Below are positions 9,328 to 16,842 of a stretch of 64,000 bases of DNA, piece after piece. The DNA lies in NCBI GenBank assembly GCA_958448515.1, contig CAUDEF010000004.1:1-64000 (forward strand), in the 5' to 3' direction. The position numbers and the translations under genes were made by a program. This stretch comes from an uncultured Phascolarctobacterium sp. (GTDB lineage: Bacteria > Bacillota > Negativicutes > Acidaminococcales > Acidaminococcaceae). The notes under the pieces were generated by a model. The model was not told where the DNA came from. It saw only the letters and a program-made list of their open reading frames with translations, and ran no database searches. How positions within the stretch are numbered: the first letter of the stretch is position 1; each line of letters starts with the position of its first letter.

Positions 9328-12300
9328 TTATATCTCCTTTGCTCGCTCGCCTTCAATAGCAGAATACTTGTTTTCTTCTCTATCAATAGCTACCGATATT
9401 TTCTTTTTGTTTTGAACATCCAATAATGAAATCGTAACAGTATCTTCCTCATCTAAATCTTCAAAGGATTGAAGTTGCTCTACAAAACGCCAAACCTTTT
9501 TGACAAGGTTGGAATCCATAAAAAGAACAGGAACGCCACGTTCAGCCTCTGACAAAAGCATATACATATCAAAATCAATTTTTAGGAAGACATGTTTTGC
9601 ATCCTTTTTCTCTAGACGGATATAGTTGGCCGTCATGTCAATTCCACTCTTCATGCTCGACAGGATATCCGGTCTACCAATCTTCAAACCACTCTTTTTA
9701 ATTGAGCCCATAGAAATTAAAACCTTTCTTGGCTCATTATCATATCGGTGACCTGTCCAAATTTGTAGTTCCGAAGTGGAAGCTTTTATGGATCCAAAAA
9801 AAGTATTGAGTTTACGAACCAGTTCCTTAATCACTTTGCCATTATCCTGCCCTAAAAATTCTTGAAAGCGAGTAACATCATCATCCATGATTTTCAATAG
9901 TTCTTTCCCGTTTTTATTAAAGAAATAGAACTGTCTTTTTCTCAACTTAAATAACTCGTAGTTATCACAAGCTATGGATTCAGCCGGCACCTCGTACCCA
10001 TTCACCCAACTATCAGTAGGAATATCATTGAGCAGAATTCTCTCATCCCATATGGGATGAGAGATGGTAACTGGATCAATTGCATTTCGAATTGCGTCAA
10101 ACAAAGTACCCTTGCCGGAGAACACAAGATTAACTAAGTTATACTGATTGCTTCCGGTTGTGCGGCTAATCATCTTACAGTTTCTATTTCCAAAAATCAA
10201 ATAAGCAATAAGACTTTGCAGTTCACGAACGGTTGCATGATAACCTTGCATGGATACTCTCTGCAAAATAACAAAGAGGCGCTCTTGGAATAAACTGCTA
10301 TTAAGTAGACTACGGTTTTTATGCACATCACAGCTTTCATTCAATGGGCAAGCCGTGCATTCCGTATAATGCGTATCATCTGTCAACTTCTCAATTGCTT
10401 TTTTCAAAATTTCTGAAGTCAGCACTTCTCTCTTGCTCAAATCAAAAACAACCAAATTTCTGTTCTCAGTTATTTCATCATGAAAAACAATAGCGTGACT
10501 CATCTGGAAATAGGCATCCTTAATAGGCTGAAATTCCGAATATTTTTTATAAACAGAGTATAAAATAGCTGCATTAATTGCTATAACAAAAGGCGTATTG
10601 CGTTCTCTTGCCGTTTTCCATTTCAAATAGATATCATCATTAGAAAGTGTACTTGCGTCTAATTCGATGCAAATCGGCTTTCCTGTAGCTTCCAATTTCT
10701 CCTTCAGTAATCGGATGACATGAGTCTTACCATCCCCTGGATTGCCAGTAAGCACTACATCCTTGCCATTAAGTACAGCTTCCATGATAGCAGCATCCAG
10801 TTTTGTCTCAAGATGTATTACCGAAAGCAGTTCAGATGCTATATGGTCAGCATAGGCACTGGACCCTCTATAAAAATCTCGTACAAACTGAAGACCTGTT
10901 TTTATTTCATCATTTGTAGGCATGTGTTGTACCTCCTTAAGTTTGGAAAAACTCCATTCTTCGTCTTCATTTATCTGATTGCTTACAAGAAAGTCTTGTT
11001 TGTCAAAATTACGGATTCTCTCATAAATCGGCTCATAATTCAATCGACTTTTCAGCCATCGATTACGCCAAAAATCAATAATCTTTTGAGTCCCGGCAAC
11101 ATAGTCTGCTATATCAGTATAATATTTCGGTTCAGAGTCTCTACCTAAAAGATAGTCAAAGGTATTTTCTGCTAAACATGCACCATATACGATTCTTGAC
11201 ATGGCATGCTTAGAGAACTCTTTCGAATCCTCATTGGTTGATTCAAGAAGTTCACGAATCGACATTGTGAGGAGTCGCATTTTAGGACTGGCACCTTCAC
11301 CGAAAACATGGTTAATACGATTAAAACCATCGCTCGTTGCTTCGGTAAGACTCATAGTTGTTGCTTTACTTATATGCATCGTTCCAAACCCTATGGTCAT
11401 TCCAAGTTGTTTCCAGACAATATCAAAATCCGTATCAAATATTTTTCCAGGTATTTTCAGACGATTGTACTGACTTGATCCCACATAATACAATGACGTC
11501 GTACCAACATAAACAAGGTCTGCAGGTCTACAAACTGGTTCACCCTTCAGCCTACTCGCAATTTCACTCGCCTTATCTACATATCTTTCCTTATAGTCAT
11601 GAACAACTTGTGGAGAAATAGCTAAAAGCGCGACAAGTTTGCCCCCAAGAATCTCGTTATATGGTGGAATTGCTCCGCAAACATTTAATTCCATCAAACT
11701 CGATCCAATATGTTTTGTTTTTTGTGCAACCAGAGCACTTCTAATCGCCGAGTTTCCTGTTTCACTCTTGCAGAAATCTATCCAAACCTTATTGAAATTT
11801 TCTGAGTTAAGAAGGTCTTTAATTGCCTTTTTTGCACTTAATAAACGAGCAAGTTGCTCTGCGCGTTTTCTGCGATAAAGTGCCTTTTCTGTAGCAATAG
11901 AAATGCTACCAAGTTCACTCTTTTCCCCATCACTGATATCGCTTTCCACTTCATTCCGTAAAAGCTGCTGACGGTTCTGTTCTGCATTAGATGCCTCATC
12001 CAATAAAAGTTGAATATCAGTATCTGTAGGATTTTCAACGACCATTTCCGTGCAGAGTTCTGAATAATCTATTCCAACAATCCCCTCTTCCAAATATATA
12101 AGGAGCTGTTTAAGCTCTTTTTTTGCACAGTCATTATCTACAGTAATAATTCTGTCTATAAAAGCCTTTTGATTCCAGCCAATATAATCATCTCGGCAGG
12201 TAATCTGTACTGCACAGTTTTCAAGAGATGCTATACCCATAACAGCATGCATCGGATGGGCAGCATCTCTGATTAGATACTGCATGGTTCTTCCCGGTGT

Positions 12301-12918
12301 TGTCTCAGCGGGAGTAGACCACGTTAAACGGCAATAACGCCATATTTCTGATATTTTTAGGCCCGTAAACTCATCTCTCTCATTTTCTCTTACTAACTGC
12401 AAATAGGGCTGAATAGCATTTTCAATTTCTATCTCACCAACATGTGCACGTTCAATTCGTTCAGCCAGTTCATCACCATCAGCAATAAGTTTTACAATAC
12501 TCTGTTTGTTTCCCCCCGGATTTTCCATACGGCTTATAAAATCAGTATAACCAACAAGTCTCTCATGGCGACTTTCACTCATCCAACTCCTAAGCAGTGC
12601 TTTGACCTCTGGAGAGGTAGTGTCATGTATATCAACTCCATTAAGGGTCGGTAAACTCATGTATAAAATACCATCTCTATAGCATGCTTTCCATGAAGCA
12701 CGAATTAAATCTCTAAACAATAGCCAAATAGCGCGGTACTTTTTTCGCTGTTCAATATTATACTGACAATCATTCTCAACCCATTCAATTTCTCGCTCAG
12801 CTAACCTCGCAACAGTAATTGTGGGAGTTTTTTCGGTAATTTCGGCCGCAGCATTATAAAAACGAACCCTGAATTCACCTTCTAATCTTGGGCGAAAGGG
12901 AATCTCTTTATTTATCAT
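9328..12918 (-). CDS. DruA/DUF4338-like region fused to DptF-like P-loop ATPase
   Basis: 1,196 residues, first gene of the defence operon, ATG with AAAAGGAG upstream. Residues 1 to about 640 look like the long DUF4338 family (Druantia DruA): MQYLIRDAAHP and CRDDYIGW near 220-260, then LGGKLVALLAISPQVV and YVGTTSLYYVGSSQYNRLKI (about 425-500) and LGMTIGFGTMHIS. Residues from about 666 form an ATPase with Walker A TGNPGDGKTH (about 722) and a CTACPLNESC cysteine cluster (about 850), as in DptF. The boundary carries a strong internal ribosome binding site in frame. Family calls are from memory of motifs. A DruA-DptF fusion is not an arrangement I know. Confidence 0.6.
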   Translation of the reverse strand: MINKEIPFRPRLEGEFRVRFYNAAAEITEKTPTITVARLAEREIEWVENDCQYNIEQRKKYRAIWLLFRDLIRASWKACYRDGILYMSLPTLNGVDIHDTTSPEVKALLRSWMSESRHERLVGYTDFISRMENPGGNKQSIVKLIADGDELAERIERAHVGEIEIENAIQPYLQLVRENERDEFTGLKISEIWRYCRLTWSTPAETTPGRTMQYLIRDAAHPMHAVMGIASLENCAVQITCRDDYIGWNQKAFIDRIITVDNDCAKKELKQLLIYLEEGIVGIDYSELCTEMVVENPTDTDIQLLLDEASNAEQNRQQLLRNEVESDISDGEKSELGSISIATEKALYRRKRAEQLARLLSAKKAIKDLLNSENFNKVWIDFCKSETGNSAIRSALVAQKTKHIGSSLMELNVCGAIPPYNEILGGKLVALLAISPQVVHDYKERYVDKASEIASRLKGEPVCRPADLVYVGTTSLYYVGSSQYNRLKIPGKIFDTDFDIVWKQLGMTIGFGTMHISKATTMSLTEATSDGFNRINHVFGEGASPKMRLLTMSIRELLESTNEDSKEFSKHAMSRIVYGACLAENTFDYLLGRDSEPKYYTDIADYVAGTQKIIDFWRNRWLKSRLNYEPIYERIRNFDKQDFLVSNQINEDEEWSFSKLKEVQHMPTNDEIKTGLQFVRDFYRGSSAYADHIASELLSVIHLETKLDAAIMEAVLNGKDVVLTGNPGDGKTHVIRLLKEKLEATGKPICIELDASTLSNDDIYLKWKTARERNTPFVIAINAAILYSVYKKYSEFQPIKDAYFQMSHAIVFHDEITENRNLVVFDLSKREVLTSEILKKAIEKLTDDTHYTECTACPLNESCDVHKNRSLLNSSLFQERLFVILQRVSMQGYHATVRELQSLIAYLIFGNRNCKMISRTTGSNQYNLVNLVFSGKGTLFDAIRNAIDPVTISHPIWDERILLNDIPTDSWVNGYEVPAESIACDNYELFKLRKRQFYFFNKNGKELLKIMDDDVTRFQEFLGQDNGKVIKELVRKLNTFFGSIKASTSELQIWTGHRYDNEPRKVLISMGSIKKSGLKIGRPDILSSMKSGIDMTANYIRLEKKDAKHVFLKIDFDMYMLLSEAERGVPVLFMDSNLVKKVWRFVEQLQSFEDLDEEDTVTISLLDVQNKKKISVAIDREENKYSAIEGERAKEI
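10921..10940 (-). promoter_or_regulatory. Internal ribosome binding site and start inside the fused ATPase gene
   Basis: On the minus strand AAGGAGG lies 8 nt before an in-frame ATG at 10923 (MPTNDEIKTG), exactly between the DUF4338-like region and the ATPase. Initiation here would give a 531-residue stand-alone ATPase, about the size of DptF. Confidence 0.6.
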
Positions 12919-12947
12919 TTACCGACATCTCCTTTTATAGTAATCAT

Positions 12948-12970
12948 TGGAAAATTAAACTAATTTTCCA
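12948..12970 (-). promoter_or_regulatory. Perfect inverted repeat in defence-operon leader
   Basis: TGGAAAATTA and TAATTTTCCA are perfect 10-bp arms around a 3-nt centre, 30 bp before the operon start codon. It could be an operator for the nearby XRE regulator or an RNA hairpin; there is no T-run, so it is not a terminator. Confidence 0.5.
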
Positions 12971-13114
12971 TAAATATATTTCCCTCATTTTGTGTAACGC
13001 CTATAATCATCATTCTCTACTTAAACTCCCCCCACATTGTACACTTCGCTCTATTCACCGATCATCTCTATAATACCACTCAGATACTAGTTCAAAACTT
13101 TACAGATATTAATC

Positions 13115-13141
13115 ATTATATATCCGTGACAATATTGTCAC
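13115..13141 (-). promoter_or_regulatory. Candidate defence-operon promoter with 16-bp palindromic operator
   Basis: GTGACAATATTGTCAC (13126-13141) is a perfect 16-bp palindrome immediately upstream, on the minus strand, of TATAAT (13120-13115). A -35-like GTGACA lies within the palindrome but at a short 15-nt spacing. Such a site would let a dimeric XRE-type repressor block polymerase. The leader to the first gene would be about 190 nt. Confidence 0.45.
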
Positions 13142-13145
13142 TCCT

Positions 13146-13259
13146 TCAAAACATTTCAACAGAAGCAGGACTAATGCCATAAATCCAAATGATTACAAGA
13201 AAATCACATAGATACTCATTCTCAACAAGGATTTTAGTGAGCATCTGTTTAAGTTTCAT
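13146..13259 (-). CDS. Possible 37-residue small protein
   Basis: A short frame starting MKLKQMLTKILVENEY and ending SPASVEMF has reasonable codon use and a hydrophobic middle (FLVIIWIYGI), but only a weak GGAG about 14 nt upstream. It lies between the XRE gene and the putative operon promoter. It may be a real small gene or a remnant. Confidence 0.2.
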   Translation of the reverse strand: MKLKQMLTKILVENEYLCDFLVIIWIYGISPASVEMF

Positions 13260-13606
13260 AATCACACACTCACTCCAAGTAATCACTACACCATCCTATT
13301 TATGAAATATTATAAAAATAGGTATCTAAATCAAATAAGTTATTCTTTAACCTTTATTTCTAACCGATACCAACCCACATAAATTTCCACATCAAGTAGT
13401 TCTGTTTCATTTCAGCATACAAACAAATCAGTTTTGCAATATTAGTAGAATACTAAAAAAGATTCTCTCTTAATCTGAATAGCAATATATTATTCACTCA
13501 AACCGCTACTTAATAACTTTGCTCTTATACTCTTCATCTAAAACTAAAATGGCCCTCTTGTTAAAGATGCTATATATGGACATGCGCTGTCAACCAAAAT
13601 TACCCC
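13260..13606. other. AT-rich spacer with no recognisable gene
   Basis: Between the small frame and the end of the XRE gene I see no credible frame, hairpin terminator or repeat. It would be the 3' untranslated region of the XRE transcript if that continues toward the operon. Confidence 0.4.
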
Positions 13607-13825
13607 TTACCATCTTTCTCTTGTTTCAGGAAGAACTTCCATAATATCTTCAATGCCGCAATTTAATTTTCTGCAAATACGTACAATTATCTCCATAGAA
13701 ACAAACTCATTTCTAGAAAGTTTTGCCAAGGTATTAGGACTGATACCAACATCTTTGGCAAACTCCATTTTTTTCATTTCTTTATCTATCAATAGCTTAA
13801 AAAGCTTATTATAGGTTACATCCAT
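13607..13825 (-). CDS. XRE-family HTH regulator
   Basis: 72 residues, essentially a single Cro/CI-type helix-turn-helix: KKMEFAKDVGISPNTLAKLSR spans helices 2-3 and SMEIIVRICRKLNCGIEDIMEVL completes the fold. The start is served by AATGGAGGTCAAGT. Small regulators of this kind usually repress their own or neighbouring operons. It is encoded upstream of the defence operon on the same strand, so it is the natural candidate to bind the palindrome at 13126-13141 or the inverted repeat at 12948-12970. That link is inferred from position only. Confidence 0.85.
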   Translation of the reverse strand: MDVTYNKLFKLLIDKEMKKMEFAKDVGISPNTLAKLSRNEFVSMEIIVRICRKLNCGIEDIMEVLPETRERW

Positions 13826-13871
13826 ACTTGACCTCCATTTTAAAACTATTGCTTAAAAATCCCCAGTTTAA

Positions 13872-13880
13872 ATTATATCA
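13872..13880 (-). promoter_or_regulatory. Extended -10 promoter of XRE gene
   Basis: On the minus strand TGATATAAT (13880-13872) is an extended -10 element about 45 bp before the XRE start codon. No good -35 is visible, as is usual for this promoter class. Confidence 0.4.
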
Positions 13881-14123
13881 TATATTTCATCAAATAAAGG
13901 ACATTATTTTTGTGTTTGCATAATTTATTCCTCCATCTTGTAAATTAATTATTCATTTAAGGAATTAGTTTCTAAAATATAAAAATATTAGAACAAGGTA
14001 TAGCTTTCTCAAATTGATAAACAATATAACAATATAAAACTACTAATTAGTAATTCTTATACACTATTTATCTTTTTATTATCGTTCTAAATATTTATAT
14101 TATTATTTTTTTCTCTTAATATC

Positions 14124-14170
14124 TTGCTTTATTTTGAAGAACATACTATACTTTTTATAAACTTATGTTT
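14124..14170 (+). promoter_or_regulatory. Promoter of Y-family polymerase with SOS-like dyad
   Basis: TTGCTT (14124-14129), 17 nt, TATACT (14147-14152), then AAACTTATGTTT (14159-14170), a symmetric variant of the Firmicute LexA box GAAC-N4-GTTC just after the expected transcription start. SOS control is plausible for this gene but the box departs from consensus at both outer positions. Confidence 0.4.
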
Positions 14171-14190
14171 GCTTTTAGCGAGGTGATAAG

Positions 14191-15432
14191 ATGCGAACTA
14201 TTCTCCATGTAGATATGAATAACTTTTATGCTTCTGTAGAATGTCTTTATCGCCCTGAGATTCGTGATTATCCTGTCGCTGTTGCCGGTGATCCGGCTAA
14301 CAGGCATGGTATTATTCTTGCTAAAAATATGCTGGCTAAAAAGCTTGGTGTTAAAACTGGAGAGGCTATATGGGAAGCTAAACTTAAAGCTCCTAACCTT
14401 GTTTCTGTTCCTCCGGATTTTAAGAAGTACCTTAGATTTTCCCGTATGGCAAGGAAGATTTTATATGACTATACTGATAGAGTTGAGCCCTTTGGTATTG
14501 ACGAGAACTGGATTGATGTTACTGATTCTTATTCTCTTTATGGTGATAGTAAGACTATTGCTGAGCTTATCAGAAAAAGAGTTAAGGAAGAATTAGGTAT
14601 TACTGTCAGTATAGGTGTTTCTTTTAATAAGGTTTTTGCAAAACTCGGTTCAGATTTGAAAAAGCCTGATGCTGTTACTGTTATTCCCTATGAAAGCTTC
14701 AGAGAAATTGTCTGGTCTTTACCTGCTGAGGAGATGCTTTATGTAGGCAGGTCCACTATCAAGAAGCTGCAAAGCAGGAATATTTTTACTATCGGTGATA
14801 TAGCAAAATGTGATATAAAAATGCTTAATCTTCTGCTTGGTAAATGGGGAGAGGTTTTATGGATGTTTGCCAATGGCAAGGATACTGCTCAGGTACGCAG
14901 GATTAATGAGAATGCTGCTGTAAAGAGTATCGGCAATGGTACGACCTGTCCCAGAGATTTAGTTAGTAATCAGGACGTTAAGCTTGTATTTTCGGTGCTT
15001 GCTGAGTCTATTGCAGCAAGATTACGTGATTATGGTCTGAAGGCTTTCGGTGTACAGATTTATGTCAGAGATAACAGCTTATCTTCTATTTCCAGACAGA
15101 AAAAAATCACTAAGGCTACCTGCCTTAGTGATGATATTTTAAATGCTGCTATGGAGCTTTTTACTGCCGGTTATAGCTGGGTAAGACCTGTACGCAGTCT
15201 GAGCATGAGAGCTATTGATTTAGTTACTGATAACGGCTGTATGGAGCTGTCATTATTTGAGGATAATGAAAAAGAAATAGCTAGAGAAAACCTTGCTCAT
15301 GTAATAGACGGCATCAGAAAAAGATTCGGTCATGGTGCTGTACTGAAAGCTTCCTGCCTTTTAGACAGTAAGCTGACAGGCTTTAACCCTAAAGAGGATC
15401 ATACTATCCATCCTGTATCTTATTTTCGTTAG
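14191..15432 (+). CDS. Y-family DNA polymerase (DinB/UmuC type)
   Basis: 413 residues, full length for a mobile-element-type DNA polymerase IV/V catalytic protein that copies damaged DNA. The catalytic acidic residues are D8 in HVDMNNFYASVE and D104-E105 in FGIDENWIDV. The palm, thumb (IGVSFNKVFAKLGSDLKKP) and little-finger regions follow in normal order. The start is supported by GCGAGGTGATAAG. A short gene follows 13 bp after the stop and a shared terminator closes the pair. Pairing with a small downstream protein is common for accessory-element polymerases. It is transcribed opposite to the flanking modules. Confidence 0.9.
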   Translation: MRTILHVDMNNFYASVECLYRPEIRDYPVAVAGDPANRHGIILAKNMLAKKLGVKTGEAIWEAKLKAPNLVSVPPDFKKYLRFSRMARKILYDYTDRVEPFGIDENWIDVTDSYSLYGDSKTIAELIRKRVKEELGITVSIGVSFNKVFAKLGSDLKKPDAVTVIPYESFREIVWSLPAEEMLYVGRSTIKKLQSRNIFTIGDIAKCDIKMLNLLLGKWGEVLWMFANGKDTAQVRRINENAAVKSIGNGTTCPRDLVSNQDVKLVFSVLAESIAARLRDYGLKAFGVQIYVRDNSLSSISRQKKITKATCLSDDILNAAMELFTAGYSWVRPVRSLSMRAIDLVTDNGCMELSLFEDNEKEIARENLAHVIDGIRKRFGHGAVLKASCLLDSKLTGFNPKEDHTIHPVSYFR

Positions 15433-15445
15433 GAGGCTGATGTAT

Positions 15446-15682
15446 ATGCTAAATAAGAAGATTGAATTAGATATACTGGTTGAGCATACCAAAGACGGAC
15501 GAGCCTTGCCTAAAACTATTTTATGGGATGACGGGCGCAGATTTGATATTGATAAGATTCTTGATATTAGGCAGGCCGCATCTTTAAAATGCGGTGGTGC
15601 CGGTATGAGGTATATCTGCAAAATCTGCGGCAAACAGGTTGTTATCTTTGATGAAGAAGGTAAATGGTTTATTGAGAAATGA
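15446..15682 (+). CDS. Small zinc-finger-like protein paired with Y-family polymerase
   Basis: About 78 residues. I take the ATG at 15446 because AGGAGG (15431-15436) is then 9 nt away; an ATG at 15440 is too close. YICKICGK in the C-terminal half is a single CxxC pair, with C-G-G nearby (LKCGGAGM), which could form a zinc knuckle. I do not recognise a named family. It is cotranscribed with the polymerase and may modulate it, as other small partners of such polymerases do. A degenerate copy of its last residues occurs at 18484-18555, beyond the two-gene module. Confidence 0.65.
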   Translation: MLNKKIELDILVEHTKDGRALPKTILWDDGRRFDIDKILDIRQAASLKCGGAGMRYICKICGKQVVIFDEEGKWFIEK

Positions 15683-15683
15683 T

Positions 15684-15720
15684 AAAAAGGATAACTAATA
15701 ATTTATTAGTTATCCTTTTT
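15684..15720. terminator. Bidirectional terminator between polymerase pair and two-gene module
   Basis: An 18-bp perfect stem (AAAAAGGATAACTAATAA and its complement) with a single-base centre, A-run on one side and T-run on the other, serves both convergent units. Confidence 0.8.
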
Positions 15721-15734
15721 GAGTGATGGATATT

Positions 15735-16841
15735 TTAATAATTAGTATATGAATATCTGTAATTTAAAGCTCGCTCAATTAATTCAATGTCTTCCATATC
15801 AAATTTTCGTTTATACATTCCAAATGTATTCCAGAATTCTTTATTATTATCTAATTTCTTAACCAATAATTTCTTATCATCCTCATCAAGCTTTATTTTA
15901 TAAAGTAAATTACACATTGCAATTATCAAATCTCTACGATTTACATATTTCACTTTATGAAAATCACGTTCAGACGCATATAATAAATCAAAATCTTTTT
16001 CTGTATACTTTGCTTTTAATCCCTCTATAGGATTTACAATCAGCATTGTAGAAGAATTCATAAGATTTACATATGCACCTAATTCTTCTATTTGCTCCTC
16101 AGACATTTGGTCATAATCAGTACCAAATGTCTCTATTTTTTTTATTGCATTCGCTATTTTCTTAGACTCGTCTTTCATACGTTTTATACGTTCATTTAAC
16201 TCTACAATTGCTAATTCAAAATATTTTATATCTCTTTTAGCAATGTTCACGAAAATATTCTCTAATCGTTCATTATCACTTTTTATATTTAAGTACATCA
16301 GGCCACTTATTACAACAGCAATTCCAGCAATCGTCCAACCTACTGGTCCAACAAGTGCTAAGAAAGCTTTACCAGCAGCCATACCACCACCACCTGCAAC
16401 TAAAGCACCACCACCTAACCAAGCTAATGCTGCATTAGTTGCAGTTGCACCACTTAATGCTGAAATTGCAGTACCAGTAGAAGCAACTCCAAATGTTGTA
16501 GCTATACCCATCGCTAAAGTAGGGCCTAAAGTTACAACTGCAACACCGGCACCTGCTCCAACAGCACCTTTACCGGCCATCTCTACTTTCCTATTTTTAT
16601 AATCAATTTCAATATATTCTGCCTGCCGTTTCCAATTAGATCTTATTTTTTTCAACTCTTCATATTTTATTTTATTTTCTTCAGGAGTATTACGTATGTT
16701 ATCAAATTTTAATTGAATCTCATTCAATAAATAATACAACTCTCGTGCGTTATATCCTAATTCTTCTATTTTCTTGTTAGTTTGCTCTACAGCTTGTTCT
16801 ACCTTTTGCTGAACAACTTTTAAACTGATGTCTTCTTTCAT
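15735..16841 (-). CDS. Coiled-coil protein with glycine-rich membrane segment (unknown; candidate effector)
   Basis: 368 residues. An N-terminal coiled coil (about 5-90) is followed by a glycine/alanine-rich hydrophobic stretch (about 92-190) with repeats such as GAVGAGAGVAVVTLGP and GGGALVAGGGGMAAGKAF and a final span ending AGIAVVISGLMYL. A second helical region (about 200-290) and a charged C-terminus follow. The pattern resembles glycine-zipper membrane-inserting proteins. I do not recognise a family. It starts 2 bp after the upstream stop with GGGGG as ribosome binding site, so the two genes form one unit. A membrane-perforating role would fit a defence or toxin module, but this is a guess. 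Confidence 0.5.
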   Translation of the reverse strand: MKEDISLKVVQQKVEQAVEQTNKKIEELGYNARELYYLLNEIQLKFDNIRNTPEENKIKYEELKKIRSNWKRQAEYIEIDYKNRKVEMAGKGAVGAGAGVAVVTLGPTLAMGIATTFGVASTGTAISALSGATATNAALAWLGGGALVAGGGGMAAGKAFLALVGPVGWTIAGIAVVISGLMYLNIKSDNERLENIFVNIAKRDIKYFELAIVELNERIKRMKDESKKIANAIKKIETFGTDYDQMSEEQIEELGAYVNLMNSSTMLIVNPIEGLKAKYTEKDFDLLYASERDFHKVKYVNRRDLIIAMCNLLYKIKLDEDDKKLLVKKLDNNKEFWNTFGMYKRKFDMEDIELIERALNYRYSYTNY

Positions 16842-16842
16842 G

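Noticed and set aside
11201..11878. Several plus-strand open frames of 79-90 codons inside the fused ATPase gene
   Set aside because: They lie opposite a well-supported 1,196-residue gene, have no ribosome binding sites and give low-complexity proteins.
9328..12918. Assigning the operon to classical Dpt/Dnd phosphorothioation restriction
   Set aside because: No DndA-E modification genes occur in the window, the translocase is a separate gene, and the first gene carries a DUF4338-like part absent from DptF.
16243..16602. 119-codon plus-strand frame rich in alanine and proline
   Set aside because: It is the reverse complement of the glycine-rich membrane segment of the minus-strand gene, not an independent protein.
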